64,000 bases of DNA from DATKBT01 sp035546295. GTDB lineage: Bacteria; Acidobacteriota; Thermoanaerobaculia; Multivoradales; Multivoraceae. This document shows, in pieces, positions 24,265 to 31,594 of the stretch. Under the pieces are notes generated by a model that was not told the origin of the DNA, made no database searches, and saw only the letters and a program-made list of their open reading frames with translations. The position numbers and the translations under genes are program-made. The stretch lies in the NCBI GenBank assembly GCA_035546295.1, contig DATKBT010000125.1:248001-312000 (forward strand). The letters are read 5' to 3'. The first letter of the stretch is position 1, and each line of letters opens with the position of its first letter.

Positions 24265-25689
24265 ATGAGCAGCCTGGCCACCCGCCCCCACCAGCCGCCC
24301 TCCGAGGCCCCCGCCGCGCGCGCTGCGCTGCGCCGCGAGCTGCGCGCGGTCGGCCGGCTCGCCGCCCCGGTGGCGCTCGCCCAGGTCGGACTGCTCCTCA
24401 CTGGCACCGTCGACACCATGATGCTCGGCCGGCTGTCGAAGGAGGAGATGGCGGCCGGCGCGCTCGGACACACCATCAGCTTCGCGATCTTCGGCCCGGT
24501 GATGGGCCTGTTCTTCGCCATCGAGGCGCTGGTCACCCAGGCGGTAGGGGCCGGCGACCGTCCGCGGGTGGCGCGACACTTCGCGCGGATGGTGGTCCTC
24601 GCGCTCTACATCAGCTTGCCCGTGATCGTCCTCGTGATCTGGCTGGGGCCACGCCTCGGCTGGCTGGGGCAGGCGCCCGAGCTGGTCCCGCTCGCCGCCG
24701 ACTACATGCGCGGAGTGGCTCCGGGAGTGCCCGGGTTCTTCCTGTTCCTGGTGCTGCGCCTCGTGCTCCAGGCCGACAGCGTGGTGCGCCCGGCGCTGAT
24801 CGCGGTGCTGCTCTCGAACGTGGTCAACGTCGTCGCCAACTACGCGCTGGTGTTCGGCGGCTTCGGGTTTCCGGCGCTCGGGGTCTACGGCTCCGGGCTC
24901 GCCACCTCGATCTCGCGGTGGAGCCTGTTCCTGATCCTGCTCGCGGCAGCCTGGCGGCCGCTGCGGACGATGATGGCGGGGACGCTGTCCTGGCCGCTGT
25001 TCGTTGCGGCGCTGCGACCGCGGGAACACGCCGCGACGCTCCGGCTCGGCCTGCCGATCGCGCTGCACAACGCCGCCGAGTTCTGGGTCTTCTCCGCGGT
25101 CGGCCTGATGATGGGCAGCCTCGGCGCGCTCCAGTTCGCGGCCCACCAGATCGCCCTCAACCTCGCCTCGCTGACCTTCATGGTGCCGCTGGGGATCGCC
25201 AGCGCGGCAGCGACCCGGGTCGGAAACGCCGTGGGGAGACTCGACGGCGCCGGCGCCCAGCGCTCGGCGCGAGTGTCGCTGGGACTGGGGGCGGGCGTGA
25301 TGGCGATCTCGGCGCTGATCTTCGCGACCCTGCCGGCGCTGCTCGCTCGCGCCTACACCCCCGACCTCGAAGTGATCGTGCTGGCGGCCGCGTTGCTCCC
25401 GATCGCGGCGGTCTTCCAGATCGCAGACGGCTTTCAGGTGGTGGCGGCCGGGGTCCTGCGCGGCGCCGCCGACACCACCTGGGCGGCGGCGATGGCTCTG
25501 GTGGGCTTCTGGGTGGTCGGCCTGCCGCTCGGGGCGGTGCTCGCCTACCGGTACGATTACGGGCCGCTCGGGTTGTGGTGGGGGTTGACCGCGGGGCTGG
25601 TGGCGACGGCGTGCGCTCTGGGCCTGCGGGTGCGCTCTCGCCTGGGGCACCCGGTGGCGGAGCTGCGGGCGGAGCGGGACGCGGCGTGA
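24265..25689 (+). CDS. MATE-family efflux transporter
   Basis: The 474-residue polytopic protein has the 12-helix, two-bundle layout of the MATE family, with the conserved start of the first bundle (RLAAPVALAQVGLLLTGTVDTMM-type sequence, residues about 30-55) and the related Q-x-x-D-G motif (Q-I-A-D-G-F-Q) in the second half. Members export cationic drugs and metabolites using Na+ or H+ gradients; substrate cannot be read from sequence. The ATG at 24265 is chosen because the family usually starts about 25-30 residues before the first helix. It is divergent from sucA and lies 80 bp upstream of argG, which has its own promoter. Confidence 0.92.
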   Translation: MSSLATRPHQPPSEAPAARAALRRELRAVGRLAAPVALAQVGLLLTGTVDTMMLGRLSKEEMAAGALGHTISFAIFGPVMGLFFAIEALVTQAVGAGDRPRVARHFARMVVLALYISLPVIVLVIWLGPRLGWLGQAPELVPLAADYMRGVAPGVPGFFLFLVLRLVLQADSVVRPALIAVLLSNVVNVVANYALVFGGFGFPALGVYGSGLATSISRWSLFLILLAAAWRPLRTMMAGTLSWPLFVAALRPREHAATLRLGLPIALHNAAEFWVFSAVGLMMGSLGALQFAAHQIALNLASLTFMVPLGIASAAATRVGNAVGRLDGAGAQRSARVSLGLGAGVMAISALIFATLPALLARAYTPDLEVIVLAAALLPIAAVFQIADGFQVVAAGVLRGAADTTWAAAMALVGFWVVGLPLGAVLAYRYDYGPLGLWWGLTAGLVATACALGLRVRSRLGHPVAELRAERDAA

Positions 25690-25717
25690 TTCGAGCGCAA
25701 CGCGGAGCTCGCAGAGG

Positions 25718-25746
25718 TTGCCACCCCGAGCCGTGGCCCCTATCAT
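25718..25746 (+). promoter_or_regulatory. Promoter of argG
   Basis: TTGCCA (25718-25723) and TATCAT (25741-25746) are each one base from consensus and separated by 17 bp. AGAGGGG at 25758-25764 then serves the ATG at 25770. This is the best sigma-70-like promoter in the window. Confidence 0.7.
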
Positions 25747-25769
25747 CGCCGGTTTCCAGAGGGGATGAA

Positions 25770-27005
25770 ATGAGCAGGAAAGCCGTCCTCGCCTACAGCG
25801 GCGGGCTCGACACCTCGGTCATCCTGCGCTGGCTGCAGCGTAGGGGCTACGAGGTCGTTGCGTTCATCGCCGACGTCGGTCAACGCGAGAACCTGAAGGA
25901 GCAGGAGGAGCGCGCGCACCGGATCGGCGCCGACCAGGTCTTCGTCGAGGATCTCAGGAGGGAGTTCGTCACCGACTACGTGTTCCCGGCGATCGCGGGC
26001 AACGCTGTCTACGAGAACCGCTACCTGCTCGGGACCTCCCTGGCCCGGCCACTGATCGCCAAGCACCAGGTCGAGGTCGCGCGGAAGGTGGACGCGCGCG
26101 CCCTGGCGCACGGAGCGACCGGCAAAGGGAACGATCAGGTCCGCTTCGAGCTCACCTATGCCGCCCTGGCGCCGCGCATGGAGGTGATCTCCCCCTGGAA
26201 GGACCGCGAGTTCCTCGATCGTTTTCAGGGGCGCGCCGACCTGATCCGCTACGCCAGGGAGGAGGCGATTCCGCTCGAGAGCACCTCCGAGAAGCCCTAC
26301 AGCATGGACGAGAACCTCATGCACAAGAGCTACGAATCAGGCGTCCTCGAGGACCCGATGGCGGAGCCGCCGGAGGAGATGTACCAGCTCACCACCTCGC
26401 CGATGGAGGCGCCCGACGATCCGGCGCGCCTCGAGGTGCACTTCGAGGACGCCATGCCGGTCAAGATCGTCGATCTCGACAGCGGCGAGGAACGCAGCGA
26501 TCCGCTCGAGCTGTTCGTGTTCCTCAACGAGATCGCGGGCCGCCATGGCGTCGGGCGCATCGACATCGTCGAGAACCGCTTCGTCGGGATCAAGTCGCGT
26601 GGGGTCTACGAGACCCCAGCGGGCACCGTGCTGCACGCCGCCCTGCGCGACCTCGAGGGGGTCGCGATGGATCGCGAGGTGCTTCGTCTTCGCGACAGCC
26701 TGTCGCCGAAGTTCACGGAGCTGATCTACAACGGATTCTGGTTCTCGCCGGAGATGGATTTCATCCGAGCCGCCTTCGCACAGGCCCAGGAGCTGATCGA
26801 CGGCGTCGTTCGGGTGCGGCTGTACAAGGGGGGCGTGCACATCCTGGGCCGCGAGTCCCCGAGCTCGTTGTACGACCGCGATCTGTCGTCGATGGACGTC
26901 GAAGGCGGCTACGACCAGGCCGACGCCCGCGGCTTCATCCGGATCAACGCGCTGCGCCTGCGCGCTCACAAGATGATCGTGCGCGGCGCTCAGGAGCGCT
27001 CCTGA
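25770..27005 (+). CDS. argG: Argininosuccinate synthase
   Basis: ArgG joins citrulline and aspartate with ATP to make argininosuccinate in arginine biosynthesis. The 411-residue product has the N-type ATP pyrophosphatase P-loop near the start (AYSGGLDTS), the citrulline/aspartate-binding stretch (Y-L-L-G-T-S-L-A-R-P), and the GATGKGNDQVRFE motif. Length and order match the family. The gene is monocistronic or leads into the STAS gene 22 bp downstream, which has its own -10-like element overlapping the end region. No other arginine genes are in the window. Confidence 0.97.
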   Translation: MSRKAVLAYSGGLDTSVILRWLQRRGYEVVAFIADVGQRENLKEQEERAHRIGADQVFVEDLRREFVTDYVFPAIAGNAVYENRYLLGTSLARPLIAKHQVEVARKVDARALAHGATGKGNDQVRFELTYAALAPRMEVISPWKDREFLDRFQGRADLIRYAREEAIPLESTSEKPYSMDENLMHKSYESGVLEDPMAEPPEEMYQLTTSPMEAPDDPARLEVHFEDAMPVKIVDLDSGEERSDPLELFVFLNEIAGRHGVGRIDIVENRFVGIKSRGVYETPAGTVLHAALRDLEGVAMDREVLRLRDSLSPKFTELIYNGFWFSPEMDFIRAAFAQAQELIDGVVRVRLYKGGVHILGRESPSSLYDRDLSSMDVEGGYDQADARGFIRINALRLRAHKMIVRGAQERS

Positions 27006-27012
27006 TCCGCGC

Positions 27013-27018
27013 TACAAT
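27013..27018 (+). promoter_or_regulatory. Possible -10 element (TACAAT) for the STAS gene
   Basis: TACAAT in the context GCTACAATC ends 9 nt before the ATG at 27028, so the transcript could be leaderless. No clear -35 hexamer is visible. Confidence 0.4.
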
Positions 27019-27027
27019 CAACCGGCC

Positions 27028-27423
27028 ATGAGATTGAGAGAGAGAACGGACGGGGTAGTTTCGATCGTGGCGCTCGAGGGGCGGCTGGTCGCCGGAGTCG
27101 GGGACGTCGCTTTGCGCGAGTCGGTCAACCGCCTGCTCGGCGACGGCGAGCAGAAGCTCTTGGTCGACCTCTCGAAGGTGACCCACATGGACAGCTCGGG
27201 GGTTGGCGAGCTGGTCGCGACCCGCCGCATCGCCAACCGGTTCGGCGCCAAGGTCAAGTTCGTGCGTGGCGGCAGCGCGGTCGAGCGCGTCCTCCACGTG
27301 AGCCAGATCCTGCCCCTGTTCTCGTTCTACGGCTCGGTGGCGGAGGCGCTCGCCGACTTCGAGAAGGACATCGACCGCCCCGACCCCTTCGACGAGCTCG
27401 AGGCCGGTGCAGCCAGCGAGTGA
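27028..27423 (+). CDS. STAS-domain anti-sigma-factor antagonist
   Basis: The 131-residue protein is a single STAS domain of the SpoIIAA/RsbV type, residues about 3-110. The D-S-S-G motif at residues 55-58 holds the serine normally phosphorylated by a partner anti-sigma kinase (probably Ser57). When unphosphorylated, such proteins bind the kinase and release its sigma factor or other partner. The last 18 residues are an acidic tail. No RsbW-like kinase or phosphatase gene is nearby, so its partner must be encoded elsewhere. Its last 17 bases overlap the next gene. Confidence 0.9.
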   Translation: MRLRERTDGVVSIVALEGRLVAGVGDVALRESVNRLLGDGEQKLLVDLSKVTHMDSSGVGELVATRRIANRFGAKVKFVRGGSAVERVLHVSQILPLFSFYGSVAEALADFEKDIDRPDPFDELEAGAASE

Positions 27424-28240
27424 GGCAGGGAGCGAGGCCGTCAGCCTGGTCGGCTGCGAGGACCGTGCGCCCGGCGTTCGCTGGCTGACCCTGGCGCAGC
27501 CCGGCAAGCGCAACGCGCTGTCGAGCGCCATGATCACCGCGCTCCAGGAGCGTCTCGACGAGGCCAGCGCGAGCCGCGAGGTGCGCGTCGTCGTCTTGGC
27601 CGCCGAGGGACCCGTGTTCAGCGCCGGACACGATCTAAAGGAGCTGAGGGCGCTCTCGGGCGACGACGCCGTCGAGACGGCGAGCGCGGAGCGGTGCCTG
27701 CCGGTGTTCGTCGAGTGCTCGCGGATGATGGCCACCATCGTGCGGATGCCCAAGCCCGTGATCGCCAGTGTCCAGGGCCTGGCGACTGCGGCCGGCTGTC
27801 AGCTCGCGGCGAGCTGCGATCTGGTGGTCGCCGGCGAGTCGGCGGCTTTCGCGACGCCGGGGGTCGATCTCGCCCTGTTCTGCTCGACTCCGGCGGTCGC
27901 CGTCGGCCGCTCGATCGGACGCAAGCCGGCGATGGAGATGCTGCTCACCGGGGAGCGGGTCTCGGCGCGCCGCGCCTACGAGCTGGGGCTGGTCAACCGG
28001 GTCGTGCCGGACGAGGAGCTCGAGAAGCGCACCGCGGAGCTGGCCGCCAAGGTCGCGGCCCGCTCACCGCTGGCGATCGCGGCGGGCAAGACGACTTTCT
28101 ACCGGCAGCTCGAGCAGGGACTCGAGGAGGCCTACCGCGAGACCTCCGAGGTGATGGCGCGCAACCTGCTGAGCGAGGACGCGCGGGAGGGGATCGACGC
28201 CTTCTTCGAGAAGCGGCCGGCCTCCTGGCGGGGGCGCTAG
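27407..28240 (+). CDS. Enoyl-CoA hydratase/isomerase-family protein, ECHDC3-like
   Basis: The 277-residue crotonase-fold protein matches the pattern of the ECHDC3 branch: FSAGHDLKEL, ATAAGCQLAASCD, FATPGVDLALFCSTP and the G-K-x-T-F-Y-x-Q-L segment near the C terminus. Both glutamates used by classical enoyl-CoA hydratases appear replaced (Gln in AGCQLA, Gly in ATPGVD), so hydratase activity is unlikely. The acyl-CoA pocket with its oxyanion-hole glycines seems intact, so a CoA-ester isomerase, hydrolase or binding role remains possible. A GTG at 27407 starts the frame inside the end of the STAS gene, implying coupled translation. Confidence 0.87.
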   Translation: MQPASEAGSEAVSLVGCEDRAPGVRWLTLAQPGKRNALSSAMITALQERLDEASASREVRVVVLAAEGPVFSAGHDLKELRALSGDDAVETASAERCLPVFVECSRMMATIVRMPKPVIASVQGLATAAGCQLAASCDLVVAGESAAFATPGVDLALFCSTPAVAVGRSIGRKPAMEMLLTGERVSARRAYELGLVNRVVPDEELEKRTAELAAKVAARSPLAIAAGKTTFYRQLEQGLEEAYRETSEVMARNLLSEDAREGIDAFFEKRPASWRGR

Positions 28241-28244
28241 GGGC

Positions 28245-28763
28245 TCAGCCGATCCTGCGGTACATGCCGCGGAAGTAGAGCAGGGGCTCGTCGTCGCCGT
28301 CGTCGGAGAAGGCGCCCTCGAGCACCTCGCCGACGAAGATGTCGTGGTCGCCGCCGGGGTACGTGGTCTCGAGGCGACAGACGATCTTGGCGATGGCGCC
28401 GTCGAGCAGCGGCACGCCGTGGGGACCCGGCCCGTAGCCGGCGCCCCGCAGCGCCCCGCGCTCCGGAGGCTGGCTGCGCGCGAACAGGTCCGAGAGCTCG
28501 CGCTGGCTGGCGGAGAGCACGTTGACTCCGAAGTGTCCGGCGGCGTGGAGCTGCGGGTGGCAGTGCGTCGAACGGTCGACGCAGACCAGCAGGAGCGGCG
28601 GCTCGAGCGACAGCGAGCAGACCGCGCTGGCCGTCATCCCGTGGAGGAGGCCGCCGGCGTCGGTGGTGATCACGGTGACGCCGGTGGCGAAGCGTCCCAG
28701 GAGCTGTCGGAAGGTGAGGCTGTCCATCGGGGGTCGGCCGGCGAGTATCTCACGCTCCGTCAC
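28245..28763 (-). CDS. Flavin reductase-like (DIM6/NTAB family) FMN-binding protein
   Basis: The 172-residue product has the split-barrel flavin reductase fold: RFATGVTVITTD near the N terminus, GMTASAVCSLSLEPPLLLVCV in the flavin-binding region, a central G-H-F-G-V-N-V-L strand and a D-H-D-I-F-V-G-E-V end. Such enzymes supply reduced FMN to a monooxygenase or act as small oxidoreductases; no monooxygenase partner is adjacent. The GTG at 28763 overlaps the stop of the upstream Nudix gene (GTGA); an in-frame ATG at 28727 is the alternative start. It ends 4 bp from the convergent crotonase gene. Confidence 0.87.
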   Translation of the reverse strand: MTEREILAGRPPMDSLTFRQLLGRFATGVTVITTDAGGLLHGMTASAVCSLSLEPPLLLVCVDRSTHCHPQLHAAGHFGVNVLSASQRELSDLFARSQPPERGALRGAGYGPGPHGVPLLDGAIAKIVCRLETTYPGGDHDIFVGEVLEGAFSDDGDDEPLLYFRGMYRRIG

Positions 28764-29356
28764 GGTTTTACGGGAAAAGGGTGGTCGAAGCAGCGGAACA
28801 GGTCCTCGAGGAATCGCAGAGTGAGGCCCCACACCACGCGCTCCTGCTCGTCGAGCGCGACCGCGGGGAAGAGCTCGTCGGGGACGATCGGGTAGCGGTA
28901 GTCGCGGTAGCGATCCGGGCGGGTCAGGTCGGCGAGCGGCACCCACAGGGTCGCCTCGACCTCGTGGTTCGTCCGCAGCCGCGGTCGCGAATCTCCCAGC
29001 CAGTACACGTGGGCCGACACCGACAGGCGAAGGCGAGAGCTCGCCGGGCTCTGATCCGGTAGCCGGCCCAGCCGCTCGGCGCGGCTCAGGTCGATGCCGA
29101 CCTCCTCGCGGGTCTCGCGCTCGGCGGTCGCCGCCGGGCTCGGGTCGGCGGGATCGCGACGCCCTCCCGGCATCGCGATCTGGCCGGACCAGGGATCCCG
29201 CTCGCGGGCTGCGCGCTCGATCAGCAGCAGCTCCGGCGCGTCCGGCTCGTCTCCCCGGAGGATCGCGGCCACTGCCGCGGTCGGCCCCGGCAGGTGGCCG
29301 GGCTCGCCGTCGCTTCTCCGCAGGGCGGCACGAAGCCGATCGATCTCGAACGCCAC
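28760..29356 (-). CDS. Nudix hydrolase, CoA pyrophosphatase (NudL/PCD1) type
   Basis: The 198-residue protein has the PCD1/NudL signature just before the Nudix box (ERAARERDPWSGQIAMPGG), followed by the box itself ending R-E-T-R-E-E-V-G-I, with the catalytic glutamates present. Family members cleave CoA and acyl-CoA into phosphopantetheine and ADP. A glycine-to-glutamate spacing longer than the canonical box is normal in this subfamily. The start is a GTG with no obvious Shine-Dalgarno. The 43-bp gap to the upstream dehydrogenase gene is filled by tandem repeats. Its stop overlaps the flavin reductase GTG. Confidence 0.88.
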   Translation of the reverse strand: MAFEIDRLRAALRRSDGEPGHLPGPTAAVAAILRGDEPDAPELLLIERAARERDPWSGQIAMPGGRRDPADPSPAATAERETREEVGIDLSRAERLGRLPDQSPASSRLRLSVSAHVYWLGDSRPRLRTNHEVEATLWVPLADLTRPDRYRDYRYPIVPDELFPAVALDEQERVVWGLTLRFLEDLFRCFDHPFPVKP

Positions 29357-29358
29357 CT

Positions 29359-29405
29359 TGCGGTCCGGTCAGAGTGCGGTCTGGTCAGGGTGCGGCCGGT
29401 CAGAG
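29359..29405 (-). repeat. Three imperfect 15-16-bp tandem repeats at a gene junction
   Basis: On the plus strand the units TGCGGTCCGGTCAGAG (29359-29374), TGCGGTCTGGTCAGGG (29375-29390) and TGCGGCCGGTCAGAG (29391-29405) follow head to tail. They span the space between the Nudix start codon and the stop codon of the upstream dehydrogenase gene, which lies inside the third copy. Confidence 0.85.
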
Positions 29406-30449
29406 TCGCTCTCGGATCGCCCGGCACATCGTTTCGGTGTCGGCGTCGCCGCCGAGGTCGGGGGTCAGGCTCCGGCCTTCGCTCAGCACTCCGCTGACGG
29501 CGTCGAGCAGGCGCTGAGAGAGGTCGTGGCGGCCGACGTGGCGCAGCAGTGCGAGGGCGGGGGAGAGCACGGGCAACGGGTTGGCGATGCCGCGGCCGGC
29601 GAGCTCGGGAGCGTCGCCGTGGATCGCCTCGAACACGCGGCAGTGAGCTCCGACGTTGACACTGTAGGCGTTCGAGATCCCGCCGGCCAGCCCGGAGCCC
29701 AGGCTGGAGAGGACGTCCCCGTAGAGGTTTCCGGTCAGCATCACGTCGAACTGGTAGGGGTCGAGCACCATCTGCATGCAGGCGGCATCGACGATCATCT
29801 CGCGCAGCTCGATGTCGGGGAATCCCTCGGCGACGCCGCGCACGGTCTCGAGGAAGAGACCGTCGCTGAGCTTCATGATGTTGCCTTTGTGGACGTAGGT
29901 CAGCCGGCGGCGGCGGTGCTCCGTCGCCAGCTCGAAGGCGAACCGGGAGATCCGCTCGCAGGCGTCGCGGGTGACCACCTTGAGGCTCTGGACCACGCCA
30001 TCCACGATGACGTGCTCGATCCCCTTGTAGATGTCCTCGGTGTTCTCGCGCACCAGGAGCAGGTCGAGGTCGGGATAGCGGGTCGGCAGGCCCGCGAGCG
30101 AGCGGATGGGACGCACGCCGGCGAACAGGTCGAGGCGCAACCTGAGCTGGACGTTGGGGTTGCCGATCCTGGGATTGCTCCAGCGCTTCTGCAGCCGGTC
30201 GGGATGGCGCTCGACGCCGGCTCCGACCAGCTTGGTCTTGAGCGCGAGGCCGCAGGCCTCGATCGCCGACACCGCTTCGTCGAGCAGGTGCTCGCCGGAG
30301 TCGGGGCCGGCGGCCGGCACGTCGACGCGCCGCCACTCGAAGGGGGCGGCGACCGCCGCGAGCAGCTCGAGCACGAACGGGACGAGCTCGGCGCCGACGC
30401 CGCCGCCGACGATCAGGGCCACCGGATGGCGGTCGTCGCCGCCCGTCAC
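29400..30449 (-). CDS. Isocitrate/isopropylmalate dehydrogenase family protein, divergent paralogue
   Basis: The 349-residue protein is a beta-decarboxylating dehydrogenase related to NAD-dependent isocitrate dehydrogenase. It keeps the arginine triad (V-Q-L-R, A-G-V-R-P, L-L-V-R-E-N-T-E-D) and RENTEDIYKGIEHVIVDGVV. The serine of the usual S-x-N-x-x-L-R substrate loop is Asn (G-N-P-N-V-Q-L-R), and the normally conserved GTAPDIAGK region reads G-D-A-P-E-L-A-G. Its N terminus is also atypical (VGGGVGAELV where GDGIGPE is usual). It may be a regulatory subunit, as in eukaryotic IDH3, or use a different substrate. The GTG start overlaps the stop of the next paralogue upstream (GTGA). Confidence 0.82.
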   Translation of the reverse strand: MTGGDDRHPVALIVGGGVGAELVPFVLELLAAVAAPFEWRRVDVPAAGPDSGEHLLDEAVSAIEACGLALKTKLVGAGVERHPDRLQKRWSNPRIGNPNVQLRLRLDLFAGVRPIRSLAGLPTRYPDLDLLLVRENTEDIYKGIEHVIVDGVVQSLKVVTRDACERISRFAFELATEHRRRRLTYVHKGNIMKLSDGLFLETVRGVAEGFPDIELREMIVDAACMQMVLDPYQFDVMLTGNLYGDVLSSLGSGLAGGISNAYSVNVGAHCRVFEAIHGDAPELAGRGIANPLPVLSPALALLRHVGRHDLSQRLLDAVSGVLSEGRSLTPDLGGDADTETMCRAIRERL

Positions 30450-31468
30450 GCCGGCGCTCCGGCGTCCATCAGCTCGAGCAGGCGGTCGCACAGCTCGCCG
30501 GTGCCCGAGCTTCCTCCCAGGTCCCGCGTCACCCGCGTGCCCTCCGCGAGCAGCTGCTCGACCGCTGCGCGCACCAGGTCTGCGGCCTCGTGCTCGGCGA
30601 TGTGGCGCAGCATCAGCTCGGCAGAGAGGATCAGGGCGATCGGGTTGGCGACACCCTTGCCCGCGATGTCGGGGGCGGTGCCGTGGACCGCCTCGAACAC
30701 GGCATAACCGTCGCCGATGTTCGCCCCCGGGACCATTCCCAGCCCCCCGACCAGCCCGGCGCACAGGTCCGAGACCAGGTCGCCGTCGAGGTTGCCCATC
30801 ACCAGCATGTCGAACTGCGACGGATCGAGGACCAGCGCCATCGCCAGGTTGTCGAGCGGGAGGTACTCGACCTCGAGGTAGGGGTAGTCCTGAGCGATCT
30901 CGTGGGCGCACTCGAGGAAGAGGCCGTCGGAGAGCCGCATCACGCTCGCCTTGTGGACGACGGTCAGCTTCTTGCGGCCGTGGTGGCGCGCGTGCTCGAA
31001 GGCGAAGCGCATGATGCGCTGGGAGGCCCGGCGGGTGACGATCTTGAGCGCCTCGACGACGCCGTCGATCACCTCGTGCTCGCGCCCGCTGTACAGACCC
31101 TCGGTGTTCTCGCGGACCACGACCAGGTCGACCTCCTGGTATCGGGCGCGCGAGTTGCCGGGCAGCGACACCACCGGCCGCAGGCAGGCGTAGAGGTCCA
31201 TCTCCTGGCGGAGCGCGACGTTGACGCTGCGCCAGCCGCCCCCGATCGGGGTCTGCAGCGGGCCCTTGATCGCGATCCGGTTGCGGCGGATCGACTCGAG
31301 GGTGTCCTCGGGCAGCGGAGGCTGCCCCCGCTCGACGGCGGTGCTGCCCGCGATCCGTCGCTCCCACTCGATGCGTCCCTCGGTCGCGTGATCGACCACC
31401 CGGACCATGGCGTCGGTGACCTCCGGGCCGATCCCGTCGCCGGGGATGAGGGTGATGGGGTAGCGCAT
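30446..31468 (-). CDS. NAD-dependent isocitrate dehydrogenase-like enzyme
   Basis: The 340-residue protein shows the complete family pattern: IPGDGIGPEVT at the N terminus, the substrate loop S-V-N-V-A-L-R with A-C-L-R-P, VVVRENTEGLYSGREHEVI, the Asp ligands in L-D-N-L-A-M-A-L-V and D-P-S-Q-F-D, and the NAD-binding VHGTAPDIAGKGVANP. Length and RENTEGLYSG suit the NAD-type isocitrate (or homoisocitrate) dehydrogenases rather than the long NADP type. It would convert isocitrate to 2-oxoglutarate, the substrate of the SucAB complex encoded about 7 kb away. It is the first gene of a four-gene minus-strand operon and overlaps its divergent paralogue by 4 bp. Confidence 0.88.
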   Translation of the reverse strand: MRYPITLIPGDGIGPEVTDAMVRVVDHATEGRIEWERRIAGSTAVERGQPPLPEDTLESIRRNRIAIKGPLQTPIGGGWRSVNVALRQEMDLYACLRPVVSLPGNSRARYQEVDLVVVRENTEGLYSGREHEVIDGVVEALKIVTRRASQRIMRFAFEHARHHGRKKLTVVHKASVMRLSDGLFLECAHEIAQDYPYLEVEYLPLDNLAMALVLDPSQFDMLVMGNLDGDLVSDLCAGLVGGLGMVPGANIGDGYAVFEAVHGTAPDIAGKGVANPIALILSAELMLRHIAEHEAADLVRAAVEQLLAEGTRVTRDLGGSSGTGELCDRLLELMDAGAPA

Positions 31469-31545
31469 GGCGGCGGTATTGTTGCACGGGGACCTTGCGC
31501 GCCGAGCCGTGGACGAATCGGCCGGACCGGCGTCGACAGGCGGGC

Positions 31546-31551
31546 TACAAT
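31546..31551 (+). promoter_or_regulatory. Possible -10 element (TACAAT) for the DUF4388 gene
   Basis: TACAAT in the context GCTACAATC lies 43 nt before the GTG start at 31595 and 17 bp after the weak -35-like CGGACC. On the opposite strand AACAAT (31483-31478) lies 9 nt before the dehydrogenase ATG, so the 126-bp region probably holds two divergent promoters. Confidence 0.4.
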
Positions 31552-31594
31552 CAGGCACCGCAGTGCGTTCTTGCGGGTCAGACGCCGAGGTGCC

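Noticed and set aside
24120..27005. Apparent 961-residue MATE-ArgG-like frame
   Set aside because: The upstream part is out of frame with the MATE protein and is low complexity; the true argG starts at 25770 with its own promoter and ribosome binding site.
29359..29405. CRISPR array or attachment site
   Set aside because: Three adjacent short copies with no spacers and no integrase nearby.
29400..31487. Apparent 695-residue fused protein covering both dehydrogenases
   Set aside because: Only the second half is real coding sequence; the first half is an out-of-frame reading of the upstream paralogue, which has its own frame, ATG and stop.
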